Source of the DNA: Zanthoxylum bungeanum
Taxonomy: Eukaryota; Streptophyta; Magnoliopsida; Sapindales; Rutaceae
Assembly (NCBI GenBank): GCA_019454045.1
Contig: SKCR01034755.1
Coordinates: forward strand, 1-64,000
DNA: 64,000 nt
Direction: 5' to 3'
In this document: positions 32,481 to 46,397 of the stretch, piece by piece
How positions within the stretch are numbered: position 1 is the first letter of the stretch
How the letters are laid out: the number at the start of each line of letters is the position of its first letter
Made by a program: the position numbers and the translations under genes
The notes under the pieces: model-generated
Told to the model about the DNA's origin: nothing
What the model saw: only the letters and a program-made list of their open reading frames with translations
Database searches by the model: none

Positions 32481-33824
32481 CGTGAACCTCCTTAATTTTT
32501 TATTTTTTTCTTTAATTAATTAAATACCAATATCAAATAATAGGTATTTATTTTGGAATCAATTTCCAAAATTATTTCATCAATGATTAAATAAATAAAT
32601 AAAATTAATTTAAACTCTTTAAATTAAGTATTTGATTATCTCATAATCGAGTACATTAGAAACTTTATATTAAACTATTTAATATATAGTTTTCCGACTG
32701 TAAATTAAATCAATTATTAATCACATTAATAATTTTATCATAACTTATAGTTATATTTGTGAGAACATAATTAGACTCTCCAATTATTTCATGGCTCCCT
32801 ATATTGTATCAAGCTAAAATGTGGATCAAATGAATCTACAACTATGAGCTTCAATACTGTCGGGATATAGATTACAACTCGTTAATCAAATATCCTAAAT
32901 TATTAACTTCATGTTATTCTACTAAAAACTTGAAACTGAACTCTCATCACTACAGATATATTATACTGAGTCATGTCGGCGTCCACCGATATAATTACTA
33001 CATATAGATTGACCATCCACGAGTATCTCATAATTAGAGGCATGTCATAATGTCTGTTATACTCCTCTAATTATTTTTGTATCATGATTCTTTAATGAAT
33101 AATTTATTAACAACTTTTATGAATTTTATCTTTCTATTCGTAATAGAAAGACTCGAGCGCTCTAATTTTTCAATTACTGAATCAACCCGTAAGAAAAATA
33201 CTTCTCTACTTCTTGCGATAATGAGTGGATTTCATGTTTATGTAAAACGTCCACAGTTACACATTAAATCATATCCTCAAAGTACAAAGTTATTCATCGG
33301 GATCACTACACCGACCCCATCTTTGTAAATCAAAGGACATAGCCTATCATGTAGGAGTTCGTAGTACAATAAGGATTCAGATCAATCCATATATGATCAT
33401 CTATTAGACTGATATGAATTTTTTATTTAACGGGTATTAAAAAAATCATTTAGGTATTGGTATAGTCATATATGATCGCATCATATAAGTTGTCTTCATT
33501 CACATATCATTGCATGAACGATCCCAGATCAAGGTCTTCATATAAATATGGAATGAACCGCGGTTATAGATAAACCAAAAAAATGCCCGTCTTCGTTTGC
33601 TCTCTACAAACTATTTTGGATTACTAATTTCAGACTTAAATCCTCGTTTGTATGACACTCATACACTAGGTTTGAAAGTACATTAGCAACCAAGGGCATA
33701 CATGATAATTTATAATATGCGAATTTAAAACTAAACGATTTGATAAATGAAAATTACATTGTTCATTTATTAAAATAAAGTCTATTTACATATTACATGC
33801 CGCTCTAGGACATATATCCCAACA
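32481..33824 (-). repeat. 3' LTR of a decayed Copia element (left border uncertain)
   Basis: On the minus strand it starts TGTTGGGATATATGTCC right after the polypurine-type tract AGTGGGAGAT (33825-33840). Its sequence is closely related to 41200-42424 (shared phrases 'ctattcgtaatagaaagact', 'atagcctgccatgtaggagtt', 'acgatccc(a/g)gatcaaggtc'). Confidence 0.7.
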
Positions 33825-35760
33825 ATCTCCCACTTGTACTAGAGCAAATGAGATATGTCACATAATCTTAGACCCTTTAGGTGATCTTCAAATACTTTAA
33901 TTGTTAATGTCTTTGTGAACGGATCAGTCAAATTCTCTACAAAATCAATCTTTGTAACGATTATGTCTCACTTCTGCATCATCTCCTTGATGAGATGATA
34001 TTTTTTCTCTATATGCTTCCCTCACTTGTGGCTTCTTAGCACTTTGGAATTCGCCACTCCACCATTATTATTGCAATAAAGTATGAGTGGTTTATCCATA
34101 TCTGGAACAACTTCCAGATCTCTTAAAAAATTTCGAAGTCAGACTACTTCATTAGTTGTTTCACAAGCTTCTACATACTTAGCCTCCATGGTGGAGTCCA
34201 CAGTGCAAGATTGCTTTATACTTCTCCATATAATATCTCCACCACTTAGATTGAATACTAATTAGGATGTAAAATTCTTAGAATCTACGTCCGCCTGAAA
34301 ATCAGAATCGGTATATCATCTGAAGAATATATAAGTATATAGTTTATCGTTCTCTTAAGATACTTGCGAGTATGTTTAACAGTCACCCAATGATCTAATC
34401 CTAGGTTAGACTAAAATCTACTGACTACTTCCATTGCGTAGCAGATGTCGAGTCTCGTTCATAGCATGACATACATGAGACTATAAACTGCTGAGGCATA
34501 TAAGATATGTATTATCTCCTCAACTATTTGAGGTATTTTATGTGACTATTCATTCGACAAATGAATTCCATGTCAAAAAGACAAGTTGTCTTTCTTGGAA
34601 TTCTACATCCCGAATCGCACATGAATATTATTGATATAAGATGCTTGAGACATAGCTAACGATCGTCTCTTGCGATCCTGAATGATCTGGATCCCAAGTA
34701 CATAACTGGCCCCTCCTAAATCTTCATTTGGAATTAGTCAGCTAGCCAAGATTTTGCATCCGATAATACATTCACATCATTCATAAATAGTAAAATAATC
34801 GACGTGCAATACGAGAAAAACCACCTTATTGTCAAAGATGCGCTTGTATACATAAGGCTCATCGACGTTCTGCTTAAAATCATAAGACTTTATCATCGTA
34901 TCAAAACTTATGTTTCAATATCGAGATATTTTCTTCAGTCCATAAATGGACTTTTGCAGCTTGCAAACCTTTTGCTCTTGACTTTGTGTAATAAATTCCT
35001 CTGGTAGCACCATATAGGTGCTATCATAAAGAATACAATTCAAGAATATTATTTTGATATCCATTTATCATTTCTCATAGTTATAATATAAAAGAGTGCA
35101 AATAGACTTGAGCATGACTACTGGTAAGAAAGTCTCATTATAGTCGACTCTCTCTTTATGGGTATAACCCTTGACCACTTGTCTAACTTTGAAGGTCTAA
35201 ACCATCCCCTATATTCATATATTCCTCTTGTAGACCCACTTGCAACTTATAGGTTTTACCCCATCAAGTTGGTCTATAAATTCCCAAACTAAGTTGGAGT
35301 ACATTAACTTCTTCTTGAGATTCATAACTTTGAGCTATTCCTCTTTACCGGGATCATCAATTGCACTATGATAGCTCAATAAGTCATCTACACCATCACT
35401 GGAGGCGACAATTTATGCCTCCTAAATGCCTAGATAATGATTAGGTTATTGATCAACTCTCTCATTACGTCTAGGTGGTAGATCCTTCTGATATAATTGG
35501 ATCTGACACTCAGATGTCGAAGGCGCTACGTTATTGTCAGCAACTGTTGTTGATGGTGCACTAGTCGAACCATCAAGTAACTCCTCGAATACTGCTCTAC
35601 TGTGAGATTTGAATTCTCTCATATAGTCATCCTCAAGAAATATAATATTTGTCAATACAAATACTTTGTTATCTTTTGGACTATATAAGAATCGACTCAT
35701 GGTCTCCTTAGGATAGCCTATAAATAGACACACATGTAACTGCGGTTCCAACTTTATAGT
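33825..35760 (-). pseudogene. Copia RT-RNase H and integrase C-terminal remnants
   Basis: The minus strand encodes pieces of a Copia pol. The integrase/RT linker lies at 35751-35446 (VCLFIGYPKETMSRFLYSPKD, VFVLTNIIFLEDDYM). Broken RT sequence follows down to about 34300. The RNase H end at about 34210-33900 has YVEACETTNEVV and LILYCNNNGGVANSKV, then DPFTKTL near the polypurine tract. Stops and frameshifts are numerous. Confidence 0.8.
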
Positions 35761-36082
35761 CTTGTTCTTTATTACATGTGTTGGACACCCCTATATGTGA
35801 ATATATTGCAAACTAGTTTTGCAACCGCTCCACAACTCTAAAGGTGTCTTATGAACAGACTTAGATAGAACTACATTAATGATATACATTATTGTCTGTA
35901 ATGCATATCCCTAGAATGAGTTAGGTAATGAACTATAATTAAATATTAAAGTATGGTTCGATTTCTCCTTTCTACAACACCATTATGTTGTGGGGTTCAA
36001 AGTGATGTAAGCTGTGATGCTATCCCGTGCTCAACCAAGAAGTTCTTGAATTCATTATCAGGTATTCTCCTCCATGATCGGA

Positions 36083-36457
36083 TCATAGGGTTTTGATGAT
36101 CTTATTTAATCGGTTCTCAACCTCAGCACGATACTCTTTGAACTTTTCAAAGGTATTTGATTTGTGCTTCATTAGGTTAACATACCCATATCTGGAATAG
36201 CCGTCAATAAATATGATGAAATATTCATAACCACCTATTGCTTTTACATTCATTGGTCTACAGACGTCCGAATGTACAAGCTCAAGTGGTTGATTGGCTC
36301 TTAGCCATTTTTCAGTAAAAGGTCTCATGGTCATTTTGCCTTCTAGACATGACTCGTATACTGGTAAAGTGTCAACATTTAACCAGTTTAAATATACACT
36401 CTTTACTAATCTGTTTATTCTGTCAGAGTTAATATGGTCAAGTCTAAAGTGCCACAT
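36083..36457 (-). pseudogene. Copia GAG-pre-integrase and integrase N-terminal region
   Basis: MWHFRLDHINSDRINRLVKS is the pre-integrase motif. It is followed by CLEGKMTMRPFTEK and the catalytic start LELVHSDVCRPMNVKAIGGY, YFIIFIDGYSRYGYVNLMKHK. The D of HSDV and the D of FIDGYS correspond to integrase core acidic positions. Stops lie on both sides. Confidence 0.88.
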
Positions 36458-36973
36458 ATATGTATCATCATGAGAAATCTTTTACCGTTTAGTTTTGAGT
36501 TTTTCAACTTTAAATATTTTAGTGTTGAGTAGTGAGTTATATGTTAACGGTCTTAACACATATAATTTATTTTCCAAGTATCATGTGCATATTAGCAATC
36601 CATTTCTCGAAATAATAACTATATTATTATTAAAAGAAATTGAAAAATCATCATACAAAAGAAATCAAATTTCTGCTGGAAAACAGAATAAACAACATTT
36701 TATTCAAATTCAAATAACTATTATTTAAAAAAAATTAGAAACTCTCACTATTTTTACTAAAATGACATCTCTGGTCCTAACTCTTATGGTGAAGTTACCT
36801 TCAACAAGGTCCCTCTATGATTCAAGAAGTTGTGGCCTTAACATTCGTGTTCTTCATTTTCTATGCACATTTGGAAGACTCAGTAACCTTTTCCTCTCCA
36901 CTAGGTTCACGAGGGTATGTCAGTAGGGACTCGTAATGGGTGAACTCATTTAGCAATCGTGTAAGAGTGAAAG

Positions 36974-37185
36974 TCAAATTTTTATAAAATAATTGCTCTT
37001 AAATTGTAGGAAACTCTTCGGAAAAGTCTTTATGATCATGGTCACTTGGCTACGCTCGTCGATACGACCTATATGGGTTTCCATAGTGTTGAAGTGGGTC
37101 ATCAACGTCGAGAGTACCTTCGGAAGGCTGTCCATTCCTTCATCCTCAGGGTCATCACAAAGCACAAGGCCTCACGACGTTACTA
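36974..37185 (-). pseudogene. Copia gag fragment
   Basis: SLPKVLSTLMTHFNTMETHI and MIIKTFPKSFLQFKSNY match the gag region of Copia elements of this type. The fragment is cut at about 37186 by LTR-like sequence (TATTGGGGCGGATGTGGGAC). Confidence 0.75.
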
Positions 37186-38448
37186 TTGGGGCGGATGTGG
37201 GACCCCTAGGGTCGGATCAGTGTCCCGAGCAGTGGAAGTGGGTCTAACCTATGGATATTAAGTATGAGTGTATTTTAAAATTATTTTAATGAAAACGATA
37301 TTCTGTTATGAGTCCGTAGTAAAAAACAGAGACCAAATCGGAGTCCAAAAACTACGGAACGGAGAAAATGAAATTTCAGTATTCATCAGCTCTCGGCGCG
37401 TCGCGACGCGTAAGGGTGAGTGCCGCGACGCCATTAGGTCTGAAATCTTAGTGTCGTGGCGCTACCCTGTGTAAAATATTGGCAGAGAGCATTTTAACCT
37501 TTAAATCAATTCTAAACACTTCCAATTTCCTCCAAACACTTCTATACACCTAAAATCCCATTTAACATCAAAACCAACATCATCACATGTTATACAACAA
37601 ACATACATGTATTATAAATACATATATGCATTTTTTTGAATCAAAACACAAACCAAAATAGAATCTCAAAATGAAATGACTCATGAATAATTCTAGGTCA
37701 CTCAAAGGTGGTCAATTGGTTTTCAAAAGGTAGCCATAGCTCCAAGTTATCTTATCTAGAGTTCCAAACTCTAATTTAATGTTCCATGTCCAACATGAAC
37801 ATATATGACTGAATTATAAGCATATTGTGTTTATGCTTCCAAAGCATCCATACACAATTTATTATCCTAATTTCAACTTCAAGCCATGTTATTATGTATC
37901 CAATATATAATACATCCATATATGCTTCATTAATGAAAAAACTAACTAATGGAAATATAACTTTAGAGGAGATCAAACTCACATAGTAAGCTTGATTCCA
38001 AGATCCAATCTTCTTCTCCTTGTTGACATGGTTGGAGAACTTCCAAAGTTAGCAAGCTTGAATCCAAGATCCGATCTTGACTCCAATGCTAGCAAGTTTC
38101 ATTCCAAGATCTAATCTTGATTTCTCCTTGTTGAAATATTATAGAGAACTTCTAAAGTTTCTCGAAACACTTTTTTACTTCGGCTAATATTTCTAATTCT
38201 TGTTTATTTTAGCTTTCACAAGCTTAACTTTCATAATCTCAAGCTTATTTAAAACATTGCTCAAGCTTGTCTTTTATAGCAAAACTTATGAAATTTTTAA
38301 TTAATAAAAGTTATAATCAACTTTTAGGTGGGATTAATCCAATTTATCTAAGTATGTATAATTAGGTGTGACCAATCCTCTTTATTTACCACTTTGATTT
38401 AATTCAATTAAATCAATACAAAGATTAGCAAATAGATTAATTTATTAT
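37186..38448 (-). repeat. Copia-like LTR sequence, first copy
   Basis: It starts (T)ATTGGGGCGGATGTGGGACC, with CCCCTAGGGTCGGATC, like the border at 38449. A CpG palindrome GCGTCGCGACGC is at about 37399-37410, with 'gtgccgcgacgccattagg' following. It has no ORF. The last ~340 bp (38110-38448) are repeated at about 38505-38860. Confidence 0.5.
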
Positions 38449-39830
38449 TGTTGGGGCCGTAGTGAAACCCCTAGGGTCGGATCGGTGACCCGCACAACAG
38501 AAGTGTTGTAGAGAACTTCCAAAGCTTCTCAAAACACTTTTCTAACTTAGGCTAATTTCTTCAAGAATTACTTGTATTTAGTTTTCACAAGCTTAATTAA
38601 AACCTTCCTCAAGCTTGCTATTTATAGTAAAACTTAGGCAATTTTTAATTAATAAAAGTTCTAATCAACTTTTATATGGGCTTAATCTAATTTGTCCAAA
38701 TATATATAATGTGTAATTAGGTGTGACTAATCACATTTGTCTACCACTTTGATTTAATTCAATTAAATCAAGACAAAGATTAGGAAATGGATTAGTTCAA
38801 TGTTTGCCACTTTGATTTAATCCAATTAAATCAAGCCAAAAACACCTATAATTACATATTTATAATTACCAAATTATCCTCAAATGGTAGAGATATTTAT
38901 GAAATTATGACAAAACCCTTGTATAAATTTTGAATTAATCCAATTAAGTCAAAGTAAATTATTAATGTTGTCCAATAACACTTAATTATTTTAGTTGATA
39001 ATTATAATATCAAATATTATTTATTATTAAAAATTATCGGCTACCCAAGTGCTCAACGAGTACACTACATATTGTGGGACTCTCTAAGTCCAGACAAGTT
39101 CGTCATATAAGCATAGCTTATATGTAAGTAGTTCGGCCACCTTCGAATTTGCGAAGATACGAACGACCTTTCTGAACTATACAAGTCAAGGTCATCACAT
39201 ATGTTTAACAATCCCTTCGTTGTAGGCTATTCGAGTTGTGCTTAGGAAACATAGATTACACCGTCAAGTTTCTGAGGCACGCATCTCATGTTGACATATC
39301 AATGATTCTTTACAACTAATAAGAAACCATTTGTGATATATGCGATCCACCCTAGGTGATCGACTTTGGCGCCAAAGTCTTAAGAATCGTGACTTCACTC
39401 ACACGGATACCTAAACCCCTTATGGTACACATACAGACCATTAGATTTTATCTTACTTCGCACTTGATTACTGAGTATATCGGTCCACACCCAAAGAACA
39501 TCTAGAGGTCGGACCATGAAAGGTTTCTGACATACATGGCATCAAAGTGTGGAGGATCTGACATAAAATCAATGCTATCATATAGTCAAATGATTACATA
39601 TGCTACTCGACTCGAGGAGATTCCTATTGACAGTGGTGTGTACTTCCAATTATTAGGAATCACTTGTGAGTCATTCAGTATTTGGTCCAACCAATACCCA
39701 CACGTCTATATAAGTTTCCAAAACTCATGGTACATCGGGTTAAACCATTGGAACTCCAATTCCAATATACGACATGTGCTAGTCTTCTAGGTCATAGGAA
39801 TTCGACTGTATTCCAAAACTAACGACTAAG
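38449..39830 (-). repeat. Copia-like LTR sequence, second copy
   Basis: It starts TGTTGGGGCCGTAGTG with the shared CCCCTAGGGTCGGATCGGTG. The following ~350 bp repeat 38110-38448 ('gagaacttc(c/t)aaag', 'ctttcacaagctta', 'aatttttaattaataaaagtt'). The right border is approximate. The pair may be a recombinant between two LTRs of one family. Confidence 0.5.
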
Positions 39831-40473
39831 AATATTTAATTTAATAATAGTTTAGAATATGTGTTGTAGATCTTTCACCTAGTTGGATCATTCACATTGA
39901 GAAAATTAGGAAAAATTTCGACAAACATTGGATTGAGCGTAACATACCTCAATCATTATGACTCCAAGACAAGACATATGTTCATTTCCCATTCAAAATA
40001 ATTCTCGGCTCTTTTTGATTTATTAGAATCCAAAAGTTGCGCTAATGGATTTGCGGCAGCCATTTACAAGACATATAATTAAACACTAGCGGAATATTTT
40101 TCATTTCATATAAAAACACTAAAAGGATTATGGATTTTAAATCTATTAGTTTTATCCCACAACTTTATATAATTTCGTAATCTCCTTTAATGAAAAAATA
40201 GAAATTTGACAATCAAAATTTCATAGCTGGAAGTGGATCTCATGATATTTACTCCAGCCTCACACTAATGACGGTCTTGGCATTCATAAACTCATTAAGT
40301 AGACCTTAGAAGTTAATCACATCCACATGACTCCTTATTTTGTCTTGAATCATTTCTTATTCTCACACTAATGACGTTCTTGGATTAAGACGTGTTCCAG
40401 GTGTATACTTGTCAATGTGCACTAATGAGCTTCGTAAGTACACCCTCATAATAATGATGGCATTATAGGAAAT
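39831..40473. other. Non-coding Copia-like internal DNA
   Basis: No protein motif is visible. It contains 'cacactaatgacggtcttgg' (40264) and a near copy at 40373, and the same phrase recurs at 42504, beyond the solo LTR. The two sides therefore belong to one interrupted element. Confidence 0.45.
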
Positions 40474-40478
40474 GTATT

Positions 40479-42424
40479 TCCTGATACGCAGCAGAATTGC
40501 TATTGGCTCTGGGACCGACCTTGAAAATTTTCTTACATTCTCTTTTGTTGAATCCTCCAACTATTGGTGACCGGATTTCTCATTGTTGTGAAGATGAATT
40601 GAAACTGAAAAATTACCAACATTTGGTAAATGTTTCCTTTGAGATCCGATACTTGGATCGACCACCCGATCTTCTGAATTTATGACTCGAAACTAACAAA
40701 CCGAAGAGTGGACTTCACTTACAAAGATTAATCTCTAAACTTTTTAGAGAATTAAGTTGTCACAAATTATTTTGGCTTTTAGAAATATTGAATGAAGAAG
40801 ATGTAGATCTAAGTATCTAACTCACTCTTATTTTCTTTCTATTCTCAACACTTGAGAATAATTCATTTTCTTTTAACACTTAAGAAAAATTCTGGGTTTT
40901 CTTTTCTCACTATCTATCTCACAAACATGTGTGAATGGTGTGTGATTTCTTACACTTTCTTACTAAACAATTGAGTGGAAATGGTAGAGATAATATTCTT
41001 TCCAAAACTTGTCATTAAGTCACTAATGCTTTCTTGCAATGGCAAACACATTTAAGTGGAGGTCATACCAAAGCATAAGAAGTGAACCACTAATGACAAA
41101 GTAATTAGGTATTTAGGTCATACCTAATATACATAAATTGTTGGAGAGTATGACAAGGCATATGGTTTTGTCTCCAATCAATTTAAAATTCATTATCATA
41201 ATAATGATGGCATTACCTTAATTAAGCTAGTAATAATTATCTCATAATTATTACTAACTTAATTATCTCATAATCATAATTTGATTATCTAATAATCAAA
41301 TAATTCTAGAAAATATTATATCAAACAGATTTAATATAGTTTTTTTTTTGAAAAATTATATTATTAATCACATTAATAATTAAATATAAATGTGAGTATA
41401 TAATTAGACAATCCAATATATTAGGTTTCCTACAGTTAATCGAGCTAGCACATGGACCAAATAGACCAACAGATTTGAGCTCCAATAATCTCGAAAAATT
41501 AATTTTACTCTTTAATTAAATATTTTGAATTATTAATTTCACGTTATTCCACTAAAAACTCGAAATTGAACTCTAGTCCATCGATATAGTCATTACATAC
41601 AGATTGACACTTCACGAATATCTCATAATTAGAGTCGGGTCATAAGTCCATTATACCCTTCTAATTATTTTATCTCTTAAGTATCATTGATTCTCTAATG
41701 AACAATTAATTCATAACTATTATGAATATTAATCTTTCTATTCGTAATAGAAAGACTTGAGCGCTTTAATTGTTCAAGTACCAAATCAACTCTTAAGAAA
41801 GATACTCTTCTACTTCTCATAAGAATGAGTGAACTGCATGTCTATGTAAAATGTTCCTAGCTACATACCAAAATATATCCCCAAAATACGTAGTTATTGG
41901 TCGGAAATGCTACATCAACCTCACCTTAGTAAATCAAAAGATATAGCCTGCCATGTAGGAGTTTGTAGTACACTCAGGATTAAGATCAATCCATATATGA
42001 CCATCTAGTAGATAAATGAATTTCTTCAATTAACGGATATTATAATATATTCATTTTTATCTGGGTCCAGTCCTATATGATCACATCATACAAGGTGTCT
42101 CCAATCTCATGTCACCACATGAACGATCCCGGATCAAGGTCATCATACAAGTATAGAATGAACCGCATCTATAGATAAACCACGAAAAAAGTACCAAATT
42201 TGCTTGCTCTCTATGGATGTTTTAGATTACTAACTTCAGACTTAAATCCTCTTATGTATCACACATACACTAAGTCTGAAAGCATATGAGTAATCAAGGA
42301 TGAACAAGACAAATTATAATATGCGATTTAAATTAAATAACTTTGATAAATGAATAATGCATCTATTATTTCAATAAAAAATTTCGTTTACAATACATGA
42401 AGCTCTAGGACATATATCCCAACA
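40479..42424 (-). repeat. Probable solo LTR of the Copia family at 32481-33824
   Basis: On the minus strand it starts TGTTGGGATATATGTCC. It is flanked by GTATT on both sides (40474-40478 and 42425-42429), and removing it joins AGGAAATGTATT to GGGTGACTACG. No primer site or polypurine tract flanks it, hence solo. The exact left edge depends on the 5-bp match. Confidence 0.6.
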
Positions 42425-42814
42425 GTATTGGGTGACTACGTTAACTTATCATGCTACATCTATTGTTTTACTAGAGCGACCTAAGATCCGAGCACTTATA
42501 CCCTCACACTAATAACGGTCTTGGACATAAGTAGTAAGAACTCATTCATCTCCGTATTGATAAGACAAGCCATCTAATAATATTCCAACATTATTAAAAC
42601 TATTACTTAAATAAAGAGTCACCTAATCACGAGAGATTTATGACAATCAAATCATTAACATTCTTGGGTCAAAATAAAATTTTAGTTTAAAATATACAAT
42701 GCATATCTAATATGACTTATGCATAATTAAATTAAAATTATAGAGGCGTAGATTCAAAAACATGTCAAACATGCAACAAGTGTTGTGTGGTTAAGACCTA
42801 CTCTGATACCGTTC
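42425..42814 (-). other. Leader of a Copia-like element, with primer site
   Basis: Non-coding. Minus-strand GGTATCAGAG (42810-42801) lies four bases inside the LTR border at 42815, matching the common Copia primer site complementary to initiator tRNA-Met. Confidence 0.6.
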
Positions 42815-45341
42815 TGTTGGGGTGGATGTGGGACTCTACACACCAACTTGGCCCAACCAAGCATATTAAGCCCAAATACAATAATATTAGCCCAATTCCA
42901 AATTGAAGACTAATTTATTATATTACAATATTCCAAATATCACATTTTTTAATTAAAGTGTATTAGCCACAATTAATTAGTTAAATTAATATTTCCAAAA
43001 CACCAATTACACTAATTAATCATGCTTTAACATATTTAATTCATGTTCAACACAATTGAAGCAAAATCAATCTCATACATGCTTCCACAAGTCACGGAAA
43101 TCATGCATTTTTTATATCCAATTTTGATTTCAATCCAATTAAATCACAAATCAATATACTCATGCATTTAAACACATCCAATGGTCTAAAAATAAAAAAT
43201 CACCATGAGATCCTAAGGTCCATACATTCGGCCATGACTAACAAATTGAGGGAAATTAATCTAATCAAATTTTCTCAAAATTAATCATGCATAACTCTAA
43301 GTTATCATAATCTAAGCATAACCAAACAATCAATTTGGACAAAACAAGCTCCAAGCAAAATACCCAAATTAAAGTATATGAACCCTAATATATTTCATGC
43401 TTAAAATTGGCTCTAATACCATTCTTGGGTTCCTAGAACATGCCAATGATCTAATAAGACATGAAATTGTGTGAATAATCAAGGTAAGTTTGCGGAAAAA
43501 TACTTACAATGATCGGCAAGTAGGATGTATGGATTTCAAAAATTTTACCTTTAAGAAGTGCTCCAAGCCTTCATTTGAATTCCAAACTCTAGGGTAAGTG
43601 TCCCTATCACCTTTGTAGACTTCTTTGTTGTGCTAGCAATCAAGATTTTTGAAGAAAACATCATTAACCATGAACCCTAGGTTCACGGCAATATAGAGCA
43701 AGAGATGGGGAGAGGATTCGACAATCACAAAGAGAGGGAGAGAATGTTACTTGTTTTTTTAATTTTCCAAAAATCAATTTACCATATACCAAATATCCAA
43801 AGTTGGTAAAAGTCTTTCACACATCAATTAAAATAAAGCTTGTGTGATTTACAAGCTAACAACAACTACCAACTTCTATCAACCAAAAGCTAAATAAAGT
43901 TGACTAGTGATGTGACTAGGTGAGCTCCACTTTAAATTCAAAATTCGAGTGGGCTTGCTAAACACATTTCGGGCTCAGGTTCGTTAATTCCGAATTAACG
44001 AATTCTCCGTTGCGACTTAATTAAATCTAATTTAATTAAATAATTATGCCTAGCAAAATTATTATTAAAGTCGCTTACAATTAATTCTAAATTAATTCGT
44101 TCGCCCGAATTAAAATCTAAGTTTAATTCCACTTTGAAATCTAATTTCAATTAATATATCGAATATATTATTTAATCGATTAATTCCAAATTAACCGTTT
44201 CTCTATTCTATTCGAATTTTGTCCCAGATAAATTCTTGTCGTAATTAATCCCAGATTAATTTTCTCTCTCTTATAATTAATCTCAGATTAAATTTGTTCG
44301 AGTCAAACGTCATCAGTGAATCTTCGGGAAGCGACCTATGAGATCCCTGATTATGTTGGCAGTAAATCCGGTCATCGGACTATCCAAATTCGTGCGTACC
44401 CGGTACCACGTTCTTACCGATTTACAAGACTTGTTTGGCTTCTAGCAAAGCAATCGTGCCTACCCAATTCTCCAGAAATATTTCTTTAGGAATACATAAT
44501 CTATATCAAGCATAGTATACCAAATATTGCGTATTGCGATCCAGTATCGGATGTCACATGCTAGGCCTGAGGCTGGAATTGTGTCTGTCCCGTACGAAAC
44601 ATGTATCGGATCACTAGCAACTAGTCTCTTTAATCAGATAATCATGACCTTGTCATATTATCCCGATAGTTGTAACATATTAGAGTACTGGTTCCGTATC
44701 CCAGCGTGATCATCATCTCCATATGACTAAAGTGACACTTCCATCTTGACATCACACCCAATACACTACGATTCTCAATAAACCCAGAAGAGGCGTACAC
44801 AGAACCTGTTAAAGCCCCGAATGACCAAAACCAAAGTGTATTGATTGTCGCAAGTATTAGTGATGCAAGTCTCATGGTTAAGATTAAACACACCTACCCT
44901 GATTCGGATTCCCATAGACACATAGTCATACTACCAATGAGATTCCGATGAGTCTATCCAGAGCGAAGTTATTTCCGTATCATCGGTAAACATAACCTCA
45001 TATTACACTTGCATGAGTATCCAATACCCAAATATATGAGAACTATGCAGTTACGCTTCCATAACACGCACAAGTGTAATACTAGTCTATTCCGCATTAT
45101 CGATGTCCAGTCTCGATAATACTACGACTAGAGATATTTAATGATTAAACCTTTAGTGGATTGATACTGTCTCATATCTTATTAATCTGGAACTAATCAT
45201 AATGACTTTTATCATTTATATATTTAAGTAATCTAATTACAAAATGATAAAATAGCAATTTCCTTTGTCACATAGTTAATTTGTACAAAAACCACAATGT
45301 CTTTTACAAATAGTGATGTTATGGGTCATAATTGTCCAACA
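42815..45341 (-). repeat. 5' LTR of a Copia-like element
   Basis: On the plus strand it reads TGTTGGGGTGGATGTGGGAC to ATAATTGTCCAACA, 2.5 kb, with terminal TGTTGG/CCAACA inverted repeats. The adjacent primer site supports orientation. The LTR is non-coding. A partner LTR of the same kind begins at 38449 or 37186. Confidence 0.65.
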
Positions 45342-45775
45342 ATCTAAACTCAATTTACTCTAATATACGTAAATCCTTCATATTTTCAGAAATAGTAATA
45401 CTTATTTCTTTTTGGATTTAAAACTCCAATATTTGTCGGGAAAAAAAATGAAGATATGGGAGTTCCAAAAAAATTTCTCTGACATTAATATCGGTAATAT
45501 AATGATAGAAAAAATGATATCATTAAATTGATGGTATATGGTTCATGAGGTTCTGAGTTCGAATCCAGATAGTGTATTTCTTATAAAAGTATATGACAAT
45601 CAATGGTCTTATTTGTTACTTTTAAGCCTGAAAGAACTGATTTAACGGTGAGATTTTCAATGATTCAAAAAAAAAGTAGTGGTATCCTATTTTGTATTTG
45701 TAAGATCTTTAAACTTGATTATTAATGAAAATGGAAGTATTTATCCTCTCTCTAATCTCAATTATTATTATTATT
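45342..45775. other. AT-rich DNA, nothing recognised
   Basis: No gene is seen. A GTTCGAATC B-box-like sequence at 45560 has no partner A box. Confidence 0.4.
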
Positions 45776-46397
45776 AAATTTTTTTTTGAAAAAGAAATAT
45801 CATTCCAATAAAGAAAAAAGAGCTACACGGTAAACAGGGGAGGGAAGTTTTCCTTCCACAAGCCTACACCATAGTTCTTACAAGCTAACTTAGCTAAATT
45901 ATGGGCTGCACCATTACAAGCTTGGTGCCTAAATTGAACTCTAAAGGAATTTGATTTCCTGATTTCATTCTGAATGTCGGTGATGATCTATTGAATTTCC
46001 TTAAAACTGCTGGTCTTGCCTTGAACCAGATTGATCACATTCTTTGAATCTGATTCAAAAGTGATGACCTCTGATCTTAGGTTTAGCTGACAAACTGCTC
46101 TTATCCCCATAAGTAATGCATCTGCCTCTGCTTGTTCAGGATCCCCTCCGTAGTATTTTCTGCGCAAGAACACACGCCAAAACGGTTCCAGAGCTATCCC
46201 TCACAAATGTCCCCAACCCTGCCACTGCTTGTTCTATATTGGTGGCAGCATCAATATTAATCTTGATTTCGTTTTCTGCCGATGGTACCCAAGATGCATT
46301 GCCAAAAACCTCAATTTTATCGAGATGTGCTATACTATGTAAATTCAAAACTTGGACTCTAAAACTGCTTCCACTCTAGCCTTTATGATTATTATTA
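45776..46397 (-). mobile_element. 5'-truncated LINE with RNase H domain
   Basis: The minus strand encodes an RNase H-like domain typical of plant LINE ORF2 C-termini: NEIKINIDAATNIEQAVAGLG, DPEQAEADALLMGIRAVCQL, FESDSKNVINLVQGK, and beyond a stop, QFRHQACNGAAHNLAK. The D-E-D positions (NIDAA, AEADAL, ESDSK) are present. A frameshift near 46150 and a TAG at about 45988 break it. The 3' end has an A-rich tail with (TAA)n at 45760-45790. ATTATTATTATT at both ends may be the target duplication. Confidence 0.8.

Noticed and set aside
39536..39790. Plus-strand frame of 84 codons
   Set aside because: Lies in Copia-like LTR sequence, with no domain and ordinary AT-rich composition.
45540..45600. Possible tRNA or SINE (GTTCGAATC box)
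   Set aside because: No A box, no cloverleaf and no acceptor stem could be drawn.
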